DNA of 64,000 bases from Pseudomonas morbosilactucae (GTDB lineage Bacteria > Pseudomonadota > Gammaproteobacteria > Pseudomonadales > Pseudomonadaceae): assembly GCF_023241715.1 (NCBI RefSeq), contig NZ_JALQCW010000090.1:1-64000 (forward strand), given 5' to 3'. Position 1 is the stretch's first letter. Every line of letters begins with the position of its first letter. A program made the translations under genes and the position numbers. Positions 19,543 through 28,032 of this stretch are shown piece by piece. The notes beneath the pieces were generated by a model. It was not told where the DNA came from, ran no database searches, and saw only the letters and a list, made by a program, of their open reading frames with translations.

Positions 19543-20657
19543 AAAAAGCCCTTATAACCGGAATCACCGGCCAAGATGGCTCCTACCTTGCCGAGCTCCT
19601 GCTGGAGAAAGGCTATGAGGTACACGGCATCAAACGTCGGGCGTCGCTATTTAATACCCAGCGGGTCGACCACATTTACCAGGACCCGCATGTTGAGCAC
19701 GCCCGCTTTTGCTTACATTACGGTGATCTTACCGACACCTCCAATCTTATTCGTATCCTACAGGAGGTGCAGCCAGATGAAGTGTATAACCTCGGGGCTC
19801 AGTCTCATGTGGCGGTGAGCTTTGAGGCACCGGAGTACACTGCGGATGTAGATGCCATGGGGACGCTGCGTCTGCTTGAAGCCATCCGTACTCTTGGCTT
19901 GGAAAAGAAAACTCGCTTCTACCAAGCCTCTACTAGCGAGCTCTATGGTCTTGTGCAGGAAACGCCACAGAAGGAAACCACGCCCTTTTATCCGCGCAGC
20001 CCTTATGCGGTTGCTAAGCTGTATGCGTACTGGATCACGGTGAACTACCGGGAGGCATACGGCCTCTATGCTTGTAATGGTATTTTGTTCAACCACGAAA
20101 GTCCGCGCCGAGGTGAGACTTTCGTTACACGTAAAATTACTCGTGGATTTGCCAATATTGCTCAAGGGTTGGAGAGCTGCCTGTATCTAGGGAATCTGGA
20201 CGCGTTGCGCGACTGGGGGCATGCTAAGGACTATGTGCGCATGCAATGGTTGATGTTACAGCAGGAGCAGCCGGAGGATTTCGTGATTGCCACTGGTGTG
20301 CAGTACAGTGTACGTCAATTTATCGAATGGTCAGCCCGAGAACTTGGTATCGTTTTGCGTTTTGAGGGGCAGGGTGTCAATGAAGTAGCAATTGTGGCTG
20401 CTATTGAGGGAGATAAGGCACCTGGACTGAGTATCAATGATGTGGTTGTTCGTGTAGACCCACGCTACTTTCGTCCGGCTGAAGTGGAAACTCTTCTCGG
20501 CGACCCTACAAAAGCAAAGGAGAAACTTGGCTGGGTGCCAGAAATCACTGCGCAGGAAATGTGTTCGGAAATGGTAAGAGAGGACCTCAAGACCGCCCAG
20601 CGTCATGCATTGCTGAAGGCACATGGGCATGAAATTCCAGTATCAGTGGAGAGTTGA
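19539..20657 (+). CDS. gmd: GDP-mannose 4,6-dehydratase
   Basis: A 372-residue short-chain dehydrogenase/reductase that converts GDP-D-mannose to GDP-4-keto-6-deoxy-D-mannose. Visible signatures: NADP-binding GITGQDGSYLAELL near the N-terminus, 'KRRASLFNTQRVDHIYQDPH' typical of Gmd, 'YQASTSELYG', the catalytic YAVAK, and 'FNHESPRRGETFVTRKI'. The length fits E. coli Gmd (373). It overlaps the preceding glycosyltransferase by 4 nt and is followed after 6 nt by fcl, the next enzyme of the GDP-L-fucose pathway. Base composition is less AT-rich than the genes before it, a sign of mosaic assembly of the island. Confidence 0.97.
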   Translation: MKKALITGITGQDGSYLAELLLEKGYEVHGIKRRASLFNTQRVDHIYQDPHVEHARFCLHYGDLTDTSNLIRILQEVQPDEVYNLGAQSHVAVSFEAPEYTADVDAMGTLRLLEAIRTLGLEKKTRFYQASTSELYGLVQETPQKETTPFYPRSPYAVAKLYAYWITVNYREAYGLYACNGILFNHESPRRGETFVTRKITRGFANIAQGLESCLYLGNLDALRDWGHAKDYVRMQWLMLQQEQPEDFVIATGVQYSVRQFIEWSARELGIVLRFEGQGVNEVAIVAAIEGDKAPGLSINDVVVRVDPRYFRPAEVETLLGDPTKAKEKLGWVPEITAQEMCSEMVREDLKTAQRHALLKAHGHEIPVSVES

Positions 20658-20663
20658 TTGAGT

Positions 20664-21638
20664 ATGTCCTTGGATGTAAACGCCCGTATTTTCGTCGCCG
20701 GTCATCGAGGTATGGTCGGCTCTGCTATTGTTAGACAGCTACAGGCCCAAGGCTATAATTGCATCATTACTCGCAGCCGCGATGAATTGGATTTATCTAG
20801 CCAAGCTGAAGTGCATGCGTTTTTTCAAAATGAGCGTATTGACCAAGTATATTTGGCAGCAGCTAAGGTAGGCGGCATTCATGCCAATAATACATACCCA
20901 GCTGAATTCGCTTATCAAAACCTGATGATACAGTGCAATGTAGTTCATGCTGCTCACCAAGCAAATGTAAATAATCTTCTATTTTTGGGGTCTTCGTGTA
21001 TCTATCCGAAGTTGGCTGAGCAGCCATTGAAAGAAAGTGCGCTCTTGACAGGATTGCTGGAGAGCACTAACGAGCCTTATGCAATAGCAAAAATTGCGGG
21101 AGTCAAGCTATGTGAAAGCTATAATCGCCAGTATGGTCGGCAATATCGCAGTGTTATGCCAACTAATCTTTATGGCGAGAATGACAACTTTCACTCTGAT
21201 AATTCCCATGTTATTCCTGCCATGATGCGTCGCTTTCATGAAGCTAAACTTTCCAGTAGCTCCGAGGTTTTGGTTTGGGGAACTGGTACCCCGATGCGTG
21301 AGTTCCTCCATGTTGATGATATGGCAAAGGCTTCGGTCTTTGTGGCCAATGTGGGGCAGGAAATCTATGAGAAATATACTCGGCCAATGTTGAGTCATAT
21401 AAACGTTGGTACGGGAAAGGACTGTACCATTGCTCACTTGGCACAGGTGATGGCTAATGTGGTAGGTTATCAGGGGCGTATTGTATTTGATGTTAGCAAA
21501 CCTGACGGCGCGCCACGTAAACTGATGAATGTTGATGCTCTAAAATGCCTAGGTTGGTCGCATAGCATTGAGCTTTCTGATGGTTTGATGCGTACATATC
21601 AGTGGTTCCTCAAGCATCAAAGCGATATTCGCTGGTAA
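20664..21638 (+). CDS. fcl: GDP-L-fucose synthase (3,5-epimerase/4-reductase)
   Basis: A 324-residue SDR enzyme that epimerises and reduces GDP-4-keto-6-deoxymannose to GDP-L-fucose. It opens 'RIFVAGHRGMVGSAI' (GxxGxxG). It carries 'AAAKVGGIHANNTYPA', 'SSCIYPKLAEQP', the catalytic YAIAK, and 'PTNLYGENDNFH', all classic WcaG/Fcl features. The ATG at 20664 is used; a TTG at 20658 directly after the gmd stop is also in frame. Together with ManC and Gmd it completes GDP-L-fucose synthesis inside the island. A 201-bp AT-rich gap follows, containing a short hairpin (GGCTCC/GGAGCC, about 21659-21680) and no gene. Confidence 0.96.
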   Translation: MSLDVNARIFVAGHRGMVGSAIVRQLQAQGYNCIITRSRDELDLSSQAEVHAFFQNERIDQVYLAAAKVGGIHANNTYPAEFAYQNLMIQCNVVHAAHQANVNNLLFLGSSCIYPKLAEQPLKESALLTGLLESTNEPYAIAKIAGVKLCESYNRQYGRQYRSVMPTNLYGENDNFHSDNSHVIPAMMRRFHEAKLSSSSEVLVWGTGTPMREFLHVDDMAKASVFVANVGQEIYEKYTRPMLSHINVGTGKDCTIAHLAQVMANVVGYQGRIVFDVSKPDGAPRKLMNVDALKCLGWSHSIELSDGLMRTYQWFLKHQSDIRW

Positions 21639-21839
21639 GAAAACAGCTTTGGCATGTGGCTCCACTGTTTTTGGAGCCCTTATATACTGGAAATTTTTTG
21701 AGGTTGACTGCTTCAGGGGAGGAGTTTGATTTTTAAATAACATCATTCTTCAAGAAGTATGTTTATTTTTAGACTGGATTTTACGTCGTTTTGAGAAGGG
21801 GGGTAATTAATATGAGGTTTTTTAAGTTAAGGGTTAAGT

Positions 21840-22580
21840 ATGGTAGCGTCTGACTGTGAGGGTATAAGGATTAGTGTCGTTACAGCGACTTTTAATGTTG
21901 TAAAAGAGTTGCCTGGACTGATTGAGTCTTTACGTAGTCAAGTTTATAAAAACTTTGAATGGGTTGTGGCTGATGGCGGCTCAACCGATGGCACGCTTGA
22001 ACTTTTATCCTCAATTGAGAATCTCGATATACGAATTTCCTCTGAGGAGGATTTTGGTATATATGATGCGCTGAATCGCGGTATAAGAAAAACATCGGGG
22101 CAATATTATCTTGTGTTAGGGGCCGATGATAGAATTTATCCGAATGCGTTGAGTGAGTATGCAAAAAATGCTTATGGCGTAGATTTTGTAACGGCTGCAG
22201 TACGTTTTGGCGAACGTCTTTCTTTTCCTTTAAAGGTGAGGGGCTGGCAGTATGGGTATCATACTTACGTGTCTGCTCACTCAGTGGGGCTTTTGATTAG
22301 TAAGAACCTTCATGAACAGTATGGCTACTACTCTCGTAAATTTCCTATTGTTGCCGATCAGTATTTTGTATTGTCTGCAATAAAAGGAGGAGCGAATATC
22401 GTTGAGACGGACGTTGAAGTAGGTGTACATGGTGTAGATGGTGTGAGTGGTACTGACAGAGTTGGTGTCATCACAGAGCTTTATCGAGTTCAGGTTTTAA
22501 TTGGTGAGAGTCTATTTTTACAGACTATTCTTTGTTCTGTACGGTTGCTCAAATATGCTTTATTCGATCGTTTTCGTTAA
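21840..22580 (+). CDS. Family 2 glycosyltransferase
   Basis: A 246-residue GT-A glycosyltransferase. 'ISVVTATFNVVKELPGLIESLRSQ' is the opening strand and helix. 'EWVVADGGSTDGTLELL' is the nucleotide-binding motif, and 'GIYDALNRGIRKTSGQYYLVLGADD' contains the DD metal site. This pattern is shared with WcaA/WbbD-type O-unit transferases. AAGGG lies about 7 nt upstream of the ATG. The following gene starts 15 nt after the stop. Linkage and sugar are not predictable. Confidence 0.87.
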   Translation: MVASDCEGIRISVVTATFNVVKELPGLIESLRSQVYKNFEWVVADGGSTDGTLELLSSIENLDIRISSEEDFGIYDALNRGIRKTSGQYYLVLGADDRIYPNALSEYAKNAYGVDFVTAAVRFGERLSFPLKVRGWQYGYHTYVSAHSVGLLISKNLHEQYGYYSRKFPIVADQYFVLSAIKGGANIVETDVEVGVHGVDGVSGTDRVGVITELYRVQVLIGESLFLQTILCSVRLLKYALFDRFR

Positions 22581-22595
22581 TTTTTTGAGAGCTTA

Positions 22596-23522
22596 ATGGA
22601 TAATATTTTTTCTTCACTTCCTATTATGTCCAAGGATGGGGGGGGTTGGGCTACACGACGCGTAATAAAATTTCTACGTGTTGATCGGGGTATTGTGATA
22701 CATGAACGGTCAAATAGTATCTTGGAAAAAATTTTCTATGCCATTTTGGGAGGCTTATTACTTCCGTTCATTCATCCTATTTTTACGCGATTTCTTCCTG
22801 TTTCAGTGTTTTTTTGTACCGGGCGTACCTATCTTAACTTCTCCCAAACCTTTGGCGCGCTTTTGTTTTCGAAAAAAGCTTGGGCAATTTGTCATGACCT
22901 GCAATGTCATCGATCTTTTAAACTGATGGCCTGGGTACGTTGGTCTGAGGGCGTCTTGCTCCGCCGCGCCGAGCGAGTTGTAACACTCTCTAATCGAGAT
23001 GCCAAAATAGTTCGTCGGCTCTATCGAGTCCCGTTGTCAAAAATTACCTCTGCTCAGTCTGCGATGCTTGGAGAGATTAATGACTTTTCCAAAGACTTAA
23101 GTAAGTTAGGTAAGGATATGCGGAGGGTTGTATTTCTCGGATCTCTTTTGCGGCGAGAAAATTTTGAAGCTCTGACGTGGTTTGTTGAGCAGGTATTATC
23201 TCATGTACCAGACTTGGTATTGGAGGTTATAGGTAGTGCTCCTGAGTCGCGACGAATAAGTCATCCTAGAATAAAGTACCTTGGTTTTGTTGAAGATGCG
23301 CAGAGTTATCTGGGAAACAGTACTTTGATGATTGCACCAATGCTTTCTCCCGCTGGGGTTAAGATAAAAGTTATTGAGGCTTTAGAGTTGGGTGTGCCAG
23401 TTCTTGGGACTAAAAACGCATATAGTGGTTTGTCTAAGCCTTCCATTGGATATTGCTCGGATGATTCGTCGGTGTGGATTTCTACGCTTTCGACGCCTCG
23501 TGATTTTTCCTATAGAAAGTGA
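22596..23522 (+). CDS. Glycosyltransferase, GT-B fold (GT1/GT4-like)
   Basis: A 308-residue putative glycosyltransferase. The N-terminal half contains 'AWAICHDLQCHRSFKL' and 'RRAERVVTLSNRDAKIVRRLY', the usual acceptor-domain end of GT4 proteins. The C-terminal half has 'RRVVFLGSLLRRENFEALTWF', 'KYLGFVEDAQSYLGNSTLMIAP' and the donor-site 'AGVKIKVIEALELGVPVLGTK'. It is shorter than most GT4 enzymes because the last helices are brief, but no frameshift was found. It is translated between two family 2 transferases on an AT-rich stretch. Confidence 0.8.
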   Translation: MDNIFSSLPIMSKDGGGWATRRVIKFLRVDRGIVIHERSNSILEKIFYAILGGLLLPFIHPIFTRFLPVSVFFCTGRTYLNFSQTFGALLFSKKAWAICHDLQCHRSFKLMAWVRWSEGVLLRRAERVVTLSNRDAKIVRRLYRVPLSKITSAQSAMLGEINDFSKDLSKLGKDMRRVVFLGSLLRRENFEALTWFVEQVLSHVPDLVLEVIGSAPESRRISHPRIKYLGFVEDAQSYLGNSTLMIAPMLSPAGVKIKVIEALELGVPVLGTKNAYSGLSKPSIGYCSDDSSVWISTLSTPRDFSYRK

Positions 23523-23543
23523 TTAATTTTTGAGGTTGCTTTG

Positions 23544-24434
23544 ATGGAGTTGTATTCGACTGTCGAACCGAAAATTTTGGTTTTAATGACCGCTTACAAT
23601 GGGCGTCAGTGGATTGATGAGCAAGTCAAAAGCATTTTGGCGCAGGAAGGCGTCAAGGTGACGTTATTTATAAGCGTTGATCTTTCGGGTGACGGGACTA
23701 GCGAATGGGTTTCGAGCCTAGCTGACCGAGAATTAAATGTTTTTATGTTACCTTACGGTAAACGTTATGGTGGTGCGGGAGAAAATTTTTTTCGAATGAT
23801 TAAGGAGGTGTCATTTGAAGGGTATGATTATGTGGCTTTTGCTGATCAGGATGACATATGGTTGTCCCGAAAGTTACTTCGCGCATATGAGGTTATGCAG
23901 ATACAATCGGTAGATGTGGTCTCCAGTGATGTTATTGCATTTTGGCCTGACGGCAAGAAAAAAGTTATAAAAAAATCATATCCTCAGCGGGAATATGACC
24001 ATTTTTTTGAAGCCGCTGGTCCAGGATGTACGTACTTGTTTAGTGTTAGTGCGGCTTCTGCATTTAAAAGTTTTGTTGAAGCTGTAGGAGACCGTCTTGA
24101 ACAGGTTTCTTTACATGATTGGCTCGCCTACGCTTTTTGTCGAGCGAATCATTTCAAATGGTATGTTGACCACAAGCCTTTAATGCTCTATCGACAGCAC
24201 AATGGCAACCAAGTAGGTTCCAATACTGGATTATATGCATATCTAAGGCGCTTTCATTTAATTCGCTCTCGTTGGTATCGAAAACAGGTCGAAATGATCA
24301 GCGCTTTGGTTTCGCCAAATTTCGATAAAAAAATTCACAGTCGTGGCTTCTTGGTAAGAAATTTTATGTCCTTAAGGCGGCGTCCACGGGATCAAGTTAT
24401 CCTTCTTCTTATGATCCTTTTTGGTTTTTTCTGA
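23544..24434 (+). CDS. Family 2 glycosyltransferase (rhamnosyltransferase-like)
   Basis: A 296-residue GT-A glycosyltransferase. 'ILVLMTAYNGRQWIDEQVKSIL' and 'LFISVDLSGDGTSEWV' form the nucleotide-binding half, and 'YDYVAFADQDDIWL' is the DxD-type metal site. 'LHDWLAYAFC' and 'LMLYRQHNGNQVG' are the acceptor-side motifs common in RfbF/RfbN-like rhamnosyltransferases. By this resemblance it may transfer a 6-deoxyhexose such as L-fucose, but this is inferred. The ATG at 23544 is used; a TTG precedes it directly. Confidence 0.83.
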   Translation: MELYSTVEPKILVLMTAYNGRQWIDEQVKSILAQEGVKVTLFISVDLSGDGTSEWVSSLADRELNVFMLPYGKRYGGAGENFFRMIKEVSFEGYDYVAFADQDDIWLSRKLLRAYEVMQIQSVDVVSSDVIAFWPDGKKKVIKKSYPQREYDHFFEAAGPGCTYLFSVSAASAFKSFVEAVGDRLEQVSLHDWLAYAFCRANHFKWYVDHKPLMLYRQHNGNQVGSNTGLYAYLRRFHLIRSRWYRKQVEMISALVSPNFDKKIHSRGFLVRNFMSLRRRPRDQVILLLMILFGFF

Positions 24435-24445
24435 GGTGACATCTT

Positions 24446-25396
24446 TTGTCTAGGCGCATTCTGCTAACGGGCGCATCGGGATTCATTGGTCAGGCTCTGG
24501 CAGCACATTTGATAGCCCAAGGGCATCAAGTGAGTGCAATTGGACGTCGTCCTCCAGCAGCGCGTGCACTGCGCTTTTTTCCTGGGGAGTTGAACAATAC
24601 GCCACAGCTGGCTCAAGCCCTGGAGGGGGTTGAGTGTGTTGTGCATTTGGCTGGACGAGCGCACCAATTGCGTAATGTTGAGCCTAATCCTCTGGAAGGC
24701 TTTCGATCAGCGAATCGCGATTTGTCGTTGCTGCTGGCCAATGAAGCAGTGAAAGCAGGTGTGCGTCGTTTCGTTTTTTTAAGCTCTATTGGTGTCAACG
24801 GCGCGAGTAGTGGTAAGGAGCCATTTGTGGAAGCGTCGTTGCCAGCTCCACATTCTGACTATGCGCTATCTAAATTTGAGGCGGAACAGGCGCTTTGGGC
24901 AGACTTAAGTCGCTCCGAAATGGAGTTGACCGTTGTACGCCCACCGTTGGTATACGCTGAGAGTGCGCCAGGCAATTTCGCACGATTGCTCCGTTTGGTG
25001 GCTTCGGGAGTGCCTTTACCTTTCGCAAGAATTGACGATAAGCGCAGTATGATTGCCTTGGATAATTTGGTGACGTTGATCGAGACGTGTGCAATTCACC
25101 CCGCGGCGGCGAACGAGCTATTTCTGGCGGCAGATGGTGAAGATTTATCTATTGGTGAGATTATAAATCTGTTAGCGCTAGGCATGGGTCGTAAAGCGCG
25201 CTTGTGGCCTGTCTCCAGTAGTATCCTCGCTGCGGGAGCTTCGTTGTTGGGGCGTCGGTCTCTGTATATGCAGCTATGTGCGTCACTGCAGGTTGATGCG
25301 TCGAAATCGAGACGATTACTAGGCTGGCATCCAAGCACATCGGCCCATGATGCGCTATTTTTAGCAGGGAAGAAGTACTCCGATAACAATAGATAG
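24446..25396 (+). CDS. SDR-family sugar-nucleotide reductase/epimerase (WbpV-like)
   Basis: A 316-residue extended SDR protein. Rossmann motif 'LLTGASGFIGQALAAHL' at the N-terminus, 'VHLAGRAHQL', 'FVFLSSIGVNG' and the catalytic YALSK are visible. The resemblance is to WbpV/WreQ-type reductases, which act on UDP-4-keto-6-deoxy-GlcNAc to give UDP-FucNAc or UDP-QuiNAc; exact specificity cannot be read. The start is TTG 24446 with GAGG at 24433-24436. The PglC-like initiating transferase follows, an arrangement often seen for the first sugar of an O-unit. The WbpM-type 4,6-dehydratase needed to make the substrate is not in this window. Confidence 0.78.
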   Translation: MSRRILLTGASGFIGQALAAHLIAQGHQVSAIGRRPPAARALRFFPGELNNTPQLAQALEGVECVVHLAGRAHQLRNVEPNPLEGFRSANRDLSLLLANEAVKAGVRRFVFLSSIGVNGASSGKEPFVEASLPAPHSDYALSKFEAEQALWADLSRSEMELTVVRPPLVYAESAPGNFARLLRLVASGVPLPFARIDDKRSMIALDNLVTLIETCAIHPAAANELFLAADGEDLSIGEIINLLALGMGRKARLWPVSSSILAAGASLLGRRSLYMQLCASLQVDASKSRRLLGWHPSTSAHDALFLAGKKYSDNNR

Positions 25397-25452
25397 GCAT
25401 GCTTGAGCATACTTTTTTCGGTTTTTTTGCGAATTCTGAGTGTAGGTGTTTG

Positions 25453-26004
25453 ATGATTCGTTTTTTTGATGTTGTGCTATCTCTAGTTGGGTTGGTTTTT
25501 GGTTTTCCTGTGCTGATGCTGATTTATATAATCGGTCTTTTCGACACTGGCTCACCACTATTTCGTCAACAGCGAGTTGGACGCGGGAAACAACCATTTT
25601 CTTTGGTGAAATTCCGTACTATGTCTTTGAGTACCGCCTCTGTTGCCAGTCATCTGGCTTCGTCCGCGTCGATTACGCATATGGGGCGTTATTTGCGTAA
25701 AACTAAACTAGACGAGCTTCCGCAACTATGGAATGTGCTCAGAGGGGAAATGAGTTTAGTTGGACCTCGACCTAATCTTTTTAATCAGGAAGAATTGATT
25801 TTAGAGAGGGATAAGTGTGGCGTGTATGATGTGCGCCCTGGCATAACTGGGTTAGCGCAGGTCATGCAAATTGACATGTCAACTCCACGCTTACTGGCTG
25901 AAACTGATGCGCGGATGATTCGGTCTCTGACGATAGGACTCTATTTTAAGCTACTGCTGCAGACGGTGCTTGGGAAGGGCGGAGGTGATCGGGTAAAACA
26001 CTAG
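25453..26004 (+). CDS. Initiating phosphoglycosyltransferase (PglC/WcaJ-type bacterial sugar transferase)
   Basis: A 183-residue monotopic polyprenol-phosphate sugar-1-phosphate transferase. An N-terminal hydrophobic hairpin helix (FFDVVLSLVGLVFGFPVL...) is followed by 'SPLFRQQRVGRG', 'FSLVKFRTM', 'LRKTKLDELPQLWNVLRGEMSLVGPRP' (the conserved Asp-Glu and PRP motifs) and 'VRPGITGLAQV'. It would transfer the first sugar phosphate to undecaprenyl phosphate. ATG 25453 was preferred over 25399, since it fits the small PglC length and has TAGGTG upstream. It is the last gene of the island and probably acts on the product of the WbpV-like reductase. Confidence 0.88.
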   Translation: MIRFFDVVLSLVGLVFGFPVLMLIYIIGLFDTGSPLFRQQRVGRGKQPFSLVKFRTMSLSTASVASHLASSASITHMGRYLRKTKLDELPQLWNVLRGEMSLVGPRPNLFNQEELILERDKCGVYDVRPGITGLAQVMQIDMSTPRLLAETDARMIRSLTIGLYFKLLLQTVLGKGGGDRVKH

Positions 26005-26395
26005 TCATTGAGTTTTTTGCAATTTACGCGTAATTTCCTAATTGCGCATTCACTCAAAAAATGCGCTAGTAAGTCCTCGATATGCTTTTTCTATGTAAGT
26101 GTGGGGTCGGTTAAGGTTGAGCTGTTTTCAAATAAAAAACACAGTCTCAACTGTTTTTAGATAAGCAACCGTAAGGAATATGGAGACAGAAAGTCAGTTG
26201 TTTAATTATTTTTACTTGTTGTGAATGTGCCCAGTAGTGCGTGAAGATTATATGTTTTTAGCTGTTAATTAGTCATCGCGTGAAGGATTTCATTAGTCTA
26301 AAGATCCAAAGACTTTTTATGTGCTAGAACGCATGACTATTAGTCTTTAATTCATGCAAACGACCTCTTACCCATACTCTGATTTTCGCCTTCCG
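26005..26395. other. Gene-free right end of the polysaccharide island
   Basis: About 390 bp of strongly AT-rich DNA with no convincing gene, insertion sequence or integrase remnant. Only a terminator candidate (26116-26158) is recognisable. The sequence changes abruptly at 26396 to the right copy of the 68-bp repeat and then to high-GC core DNA. Confidence 0.65.
26116..26158 (+). terminator. Possible terminator of the polysaccharide operon
   Basis: GTTGAGCTGT (26116-26125) can pair with ACAGTCTCAAC (26141-26151) with one bulge, and is followed by TGTTTTT. It lies about 110 nt after the last island gene. Confidence 0.45.
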
Positions 26396-26463
26396 CTCCT
26401 TGGCAGACGGGCAGTTTACACCGGCTGCCGGCGCGTGGGCGCTGTCATGGGACTGCCGTATTT
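26396..26463. repeat. 68-bp direct repeat, right copy (island boundary)
   Basis: Matches 12274-12341 at 66 of 68 positions in the same orientation. It contains the remnant of the araC ribosome-binding region (CTCCTTGGC) but no araC gene beside it. It lies 58 bp upstream of the metallophosphoesterase start. Confidence 0.92.
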
Positions 26464-26521
26464 GTGTCATGGGCTATTAACCCCTGGGGCGCAAGCTCGC
26501 AAAAAATCCAGGAGCCTGCCC

Positions 26522-27343
26522 ATGACCAGTGCCGAACTCGCCAGACCCAGCCGCAAACAACGGGTGCGGACCTTGTGGATTTCCGATGTGCACCTCGGCA
26601 CCCGGGATTGCCAGGCGGAGCATCTTTCGCAGTTTCTCAAGGGCTATCACGCCGACCGCATCTACCTGGTAGGCGACATCATCGACGGCTGGAAGCTGCG
26701 CGGCGGCATGTACTGGCCCCAGGCGCATACCAACGTCATTCGTCGCCTGCTGACCATGAGCAAGCGTGGCACCGAAGTGATCTACGTGACGGGCAACCAT
26801 GACGAGTTCCTGCGCCGCTATTCGAAGCTGATCCTGGGCAATATCCAGTTGGTGGACGAGGCGGTGCATGTGACGGCCGACGGTCGTCACTTGTTGGTGA
26901 TTCACGGCGATCAGTTCGATGTCATCACGCGCTATCACCGCTGGCTGGCCTTTCTCGGCGATTCGGCCTACGAGTTCACCCTGACCCTCAACCGTTGGCT
27001 CAACCATTGGCGTGCGCGCTACGGTTATGGCTACTGGTCGCTGTCGGCCTACCTCAAGCACAAGGTGAAAACCGCCGTCAGCTTTATCAGCGACTTCGAA
27101 GAAGCTATCGCCCACGAATGCGTGAAGCGCGAGCTGCATGGGGTGGTGTGCGGGCACATTCACCATGCCGAGATTCGCAAGGTCGGTGGCGTGGACTACC
27201 TCAATTGTGGCGACTGGGTGGAGTCCTGCACCGCGTTGATCGAGCACTGGGACGGCACCATCGAACTTTATCGGCTGGCCGACGCCCAGGCGCGTGAGGC
27301 CCAGGGCAAGGCGGATCTGATCAAGGTGCAAGAGCCCGCTTAG
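26522..27343 (+). CDS. LpxH-like metallophosphoesterase (UDP-2,3-diacylglucosamine diphosphatase family)
   Basis: A 273-residue calcineurin-type phosphoesterase. All metal motifs are present in order: 'ISDVHLG', 'LVGDIIDGW', 'GNHDEFLRR' and 'VIHGDQFD', then 'CGHIHHAEI'. The family includes LpxH, which cleaves UDP-2,3-diacylglucosamine in lipid A synthesis, but this subgroup (with the long middle insert RYHRWLAFLGDSAYE...) may not be the essential LpxH. The frame extends upstream to 26354 across the repeat, but AGGAG at 26510-26514 marks the ATG at 26522. The upstream region is the ancestral araC intergenic DNA. Confidence 0.82.
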   Translation: MTSAELARPSRKQRVRTLWISDVHLGTRDCQAEHLSQFLKGYHADRIYLVGDIIDGWKLRGGMYWPQAHTNVIRRLLTMSKRGTEVIYVTGNHDEFLRRYSKLILGNIQLVDEAVHVTADGRHLLVIHGDQFDVITRYHRWLAFLGDSAYEFTLTLNRWLNHWRARYGYGYWSLSAYLKHKVKTAVSFISDFEEAIAHECVKRELHGVVCGHIHHAEIRKVGGVDYLNCGDWVESCTALIEHWDGTIELYRLADAQAREAQGKADLIKVQEPA

Positions 27344-27351
27344 CAGCGTCG

Positions 27352-27942
27352 TCAGGCCGCGCTGTTGGACGCCATGGCCGCCTTGTACAAAGAGTTTTTG
27401 GGTTCGGCGAACAGGCGTTCGAGCATGGGTTCGAAGAAGCTCAGGGGCAGGGTGTCGTAGGTTGGATCGAAGGCCGCGGCGTCGTACTTGGCGCAGAACT
27501 CGGCGGTACGCAGGTACAGCGGGTGCCCCTTGAATTGCTCGCGCAGGTGCCGGTCCATGCCCAGGTGGTGGAAAAAGTAGTAGCCCTGGAAAACCCCGTG
27601 CTGCTGCACCATCCACAGGTTTTCGGCGCTCACGAAGGGCTTGAGAATGGCCGCGGCGATGTCCGGGTGGTTGAAGCTGCCGAGGGTGTCACCGATGTCG
27701 TGAAGCAAGGCGCACACCACGTATTCCTCATCACGCCCGTCGTGCCAGGCGCGGGTGGCGGTTTGCAGTGAATGGGTCAGGCGGTCCACCGGGAAACCGC
27801 CAAAATCGCCGTCGAGCAACTTCAGGTGGGTGAGGATTCGAGCCGGCAATTGTCGTGCGTATGCACTGAAGTCCGTGGCAATGATCGCCCAGTCTTCCTG
27901 GGTGCCATCCTGCATATGGGTGAAGCGGGCATGCGTGCTCAT
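27352..27942 (-). CDS. HD-domain protein
   Basis: A 196-residue protein of the HD superfamily. The first metal histidine is probably in 'LTHSLQTATRA', the HD pair is in 'CALLHDIGDTLGSFNHPD', and further histidines follow in 'QQHGVFQGYYFFHHLG'. The pattern is similar to HD oxygenases such as PhnZ and to metal-dependent phosphohydrolases; the sequence alone does not decide which. It faces the metallophosphoesterase gene with 8 bp between the stops. Confidence 0.8.
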   Translation of the reverse strand: MSTHARFTHMQDGTQEDWAIIATDFSAYARQLPARILTHLKLLDGDFGGFPVDRLTHSLQTATRAWHDGRDEEYVVCALLHDIGDTLGSFNHPDIAAAILKPFVSAENLWMVQQHGVFQGYYFFHHLGMDRHLREQFKGHPLYLRTAEFCAKYDAAAFDPTYDTLPLSFFEPMLERLFAEPKNSLYKAAMASNSAA

Positions 27943-28032
27943 CGGCCACTCTCTTATTGTTCAGGGTTCGACTGCAGGCCCGGGCGCCACGGCCACGGAG
28001 GCTGCGCGGGATGGCTGGCTGTCCGGTAACGC

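Noticed and set aside
26005..26395. Insertion-sequence or phage attachment remnant at the island's right end
   Set aside because: No transposase or integrase fragment, no terminal inverted repeats and no tRNA gene nearby; only AT-rich DNA.
26354..26521. Longer start for the metallophosphoesterase gene
   Set aside because: The extra residues are encoded by the direct repeat and show no conservation; AGGAG at 26510-26514 marks the ATG at 26522.
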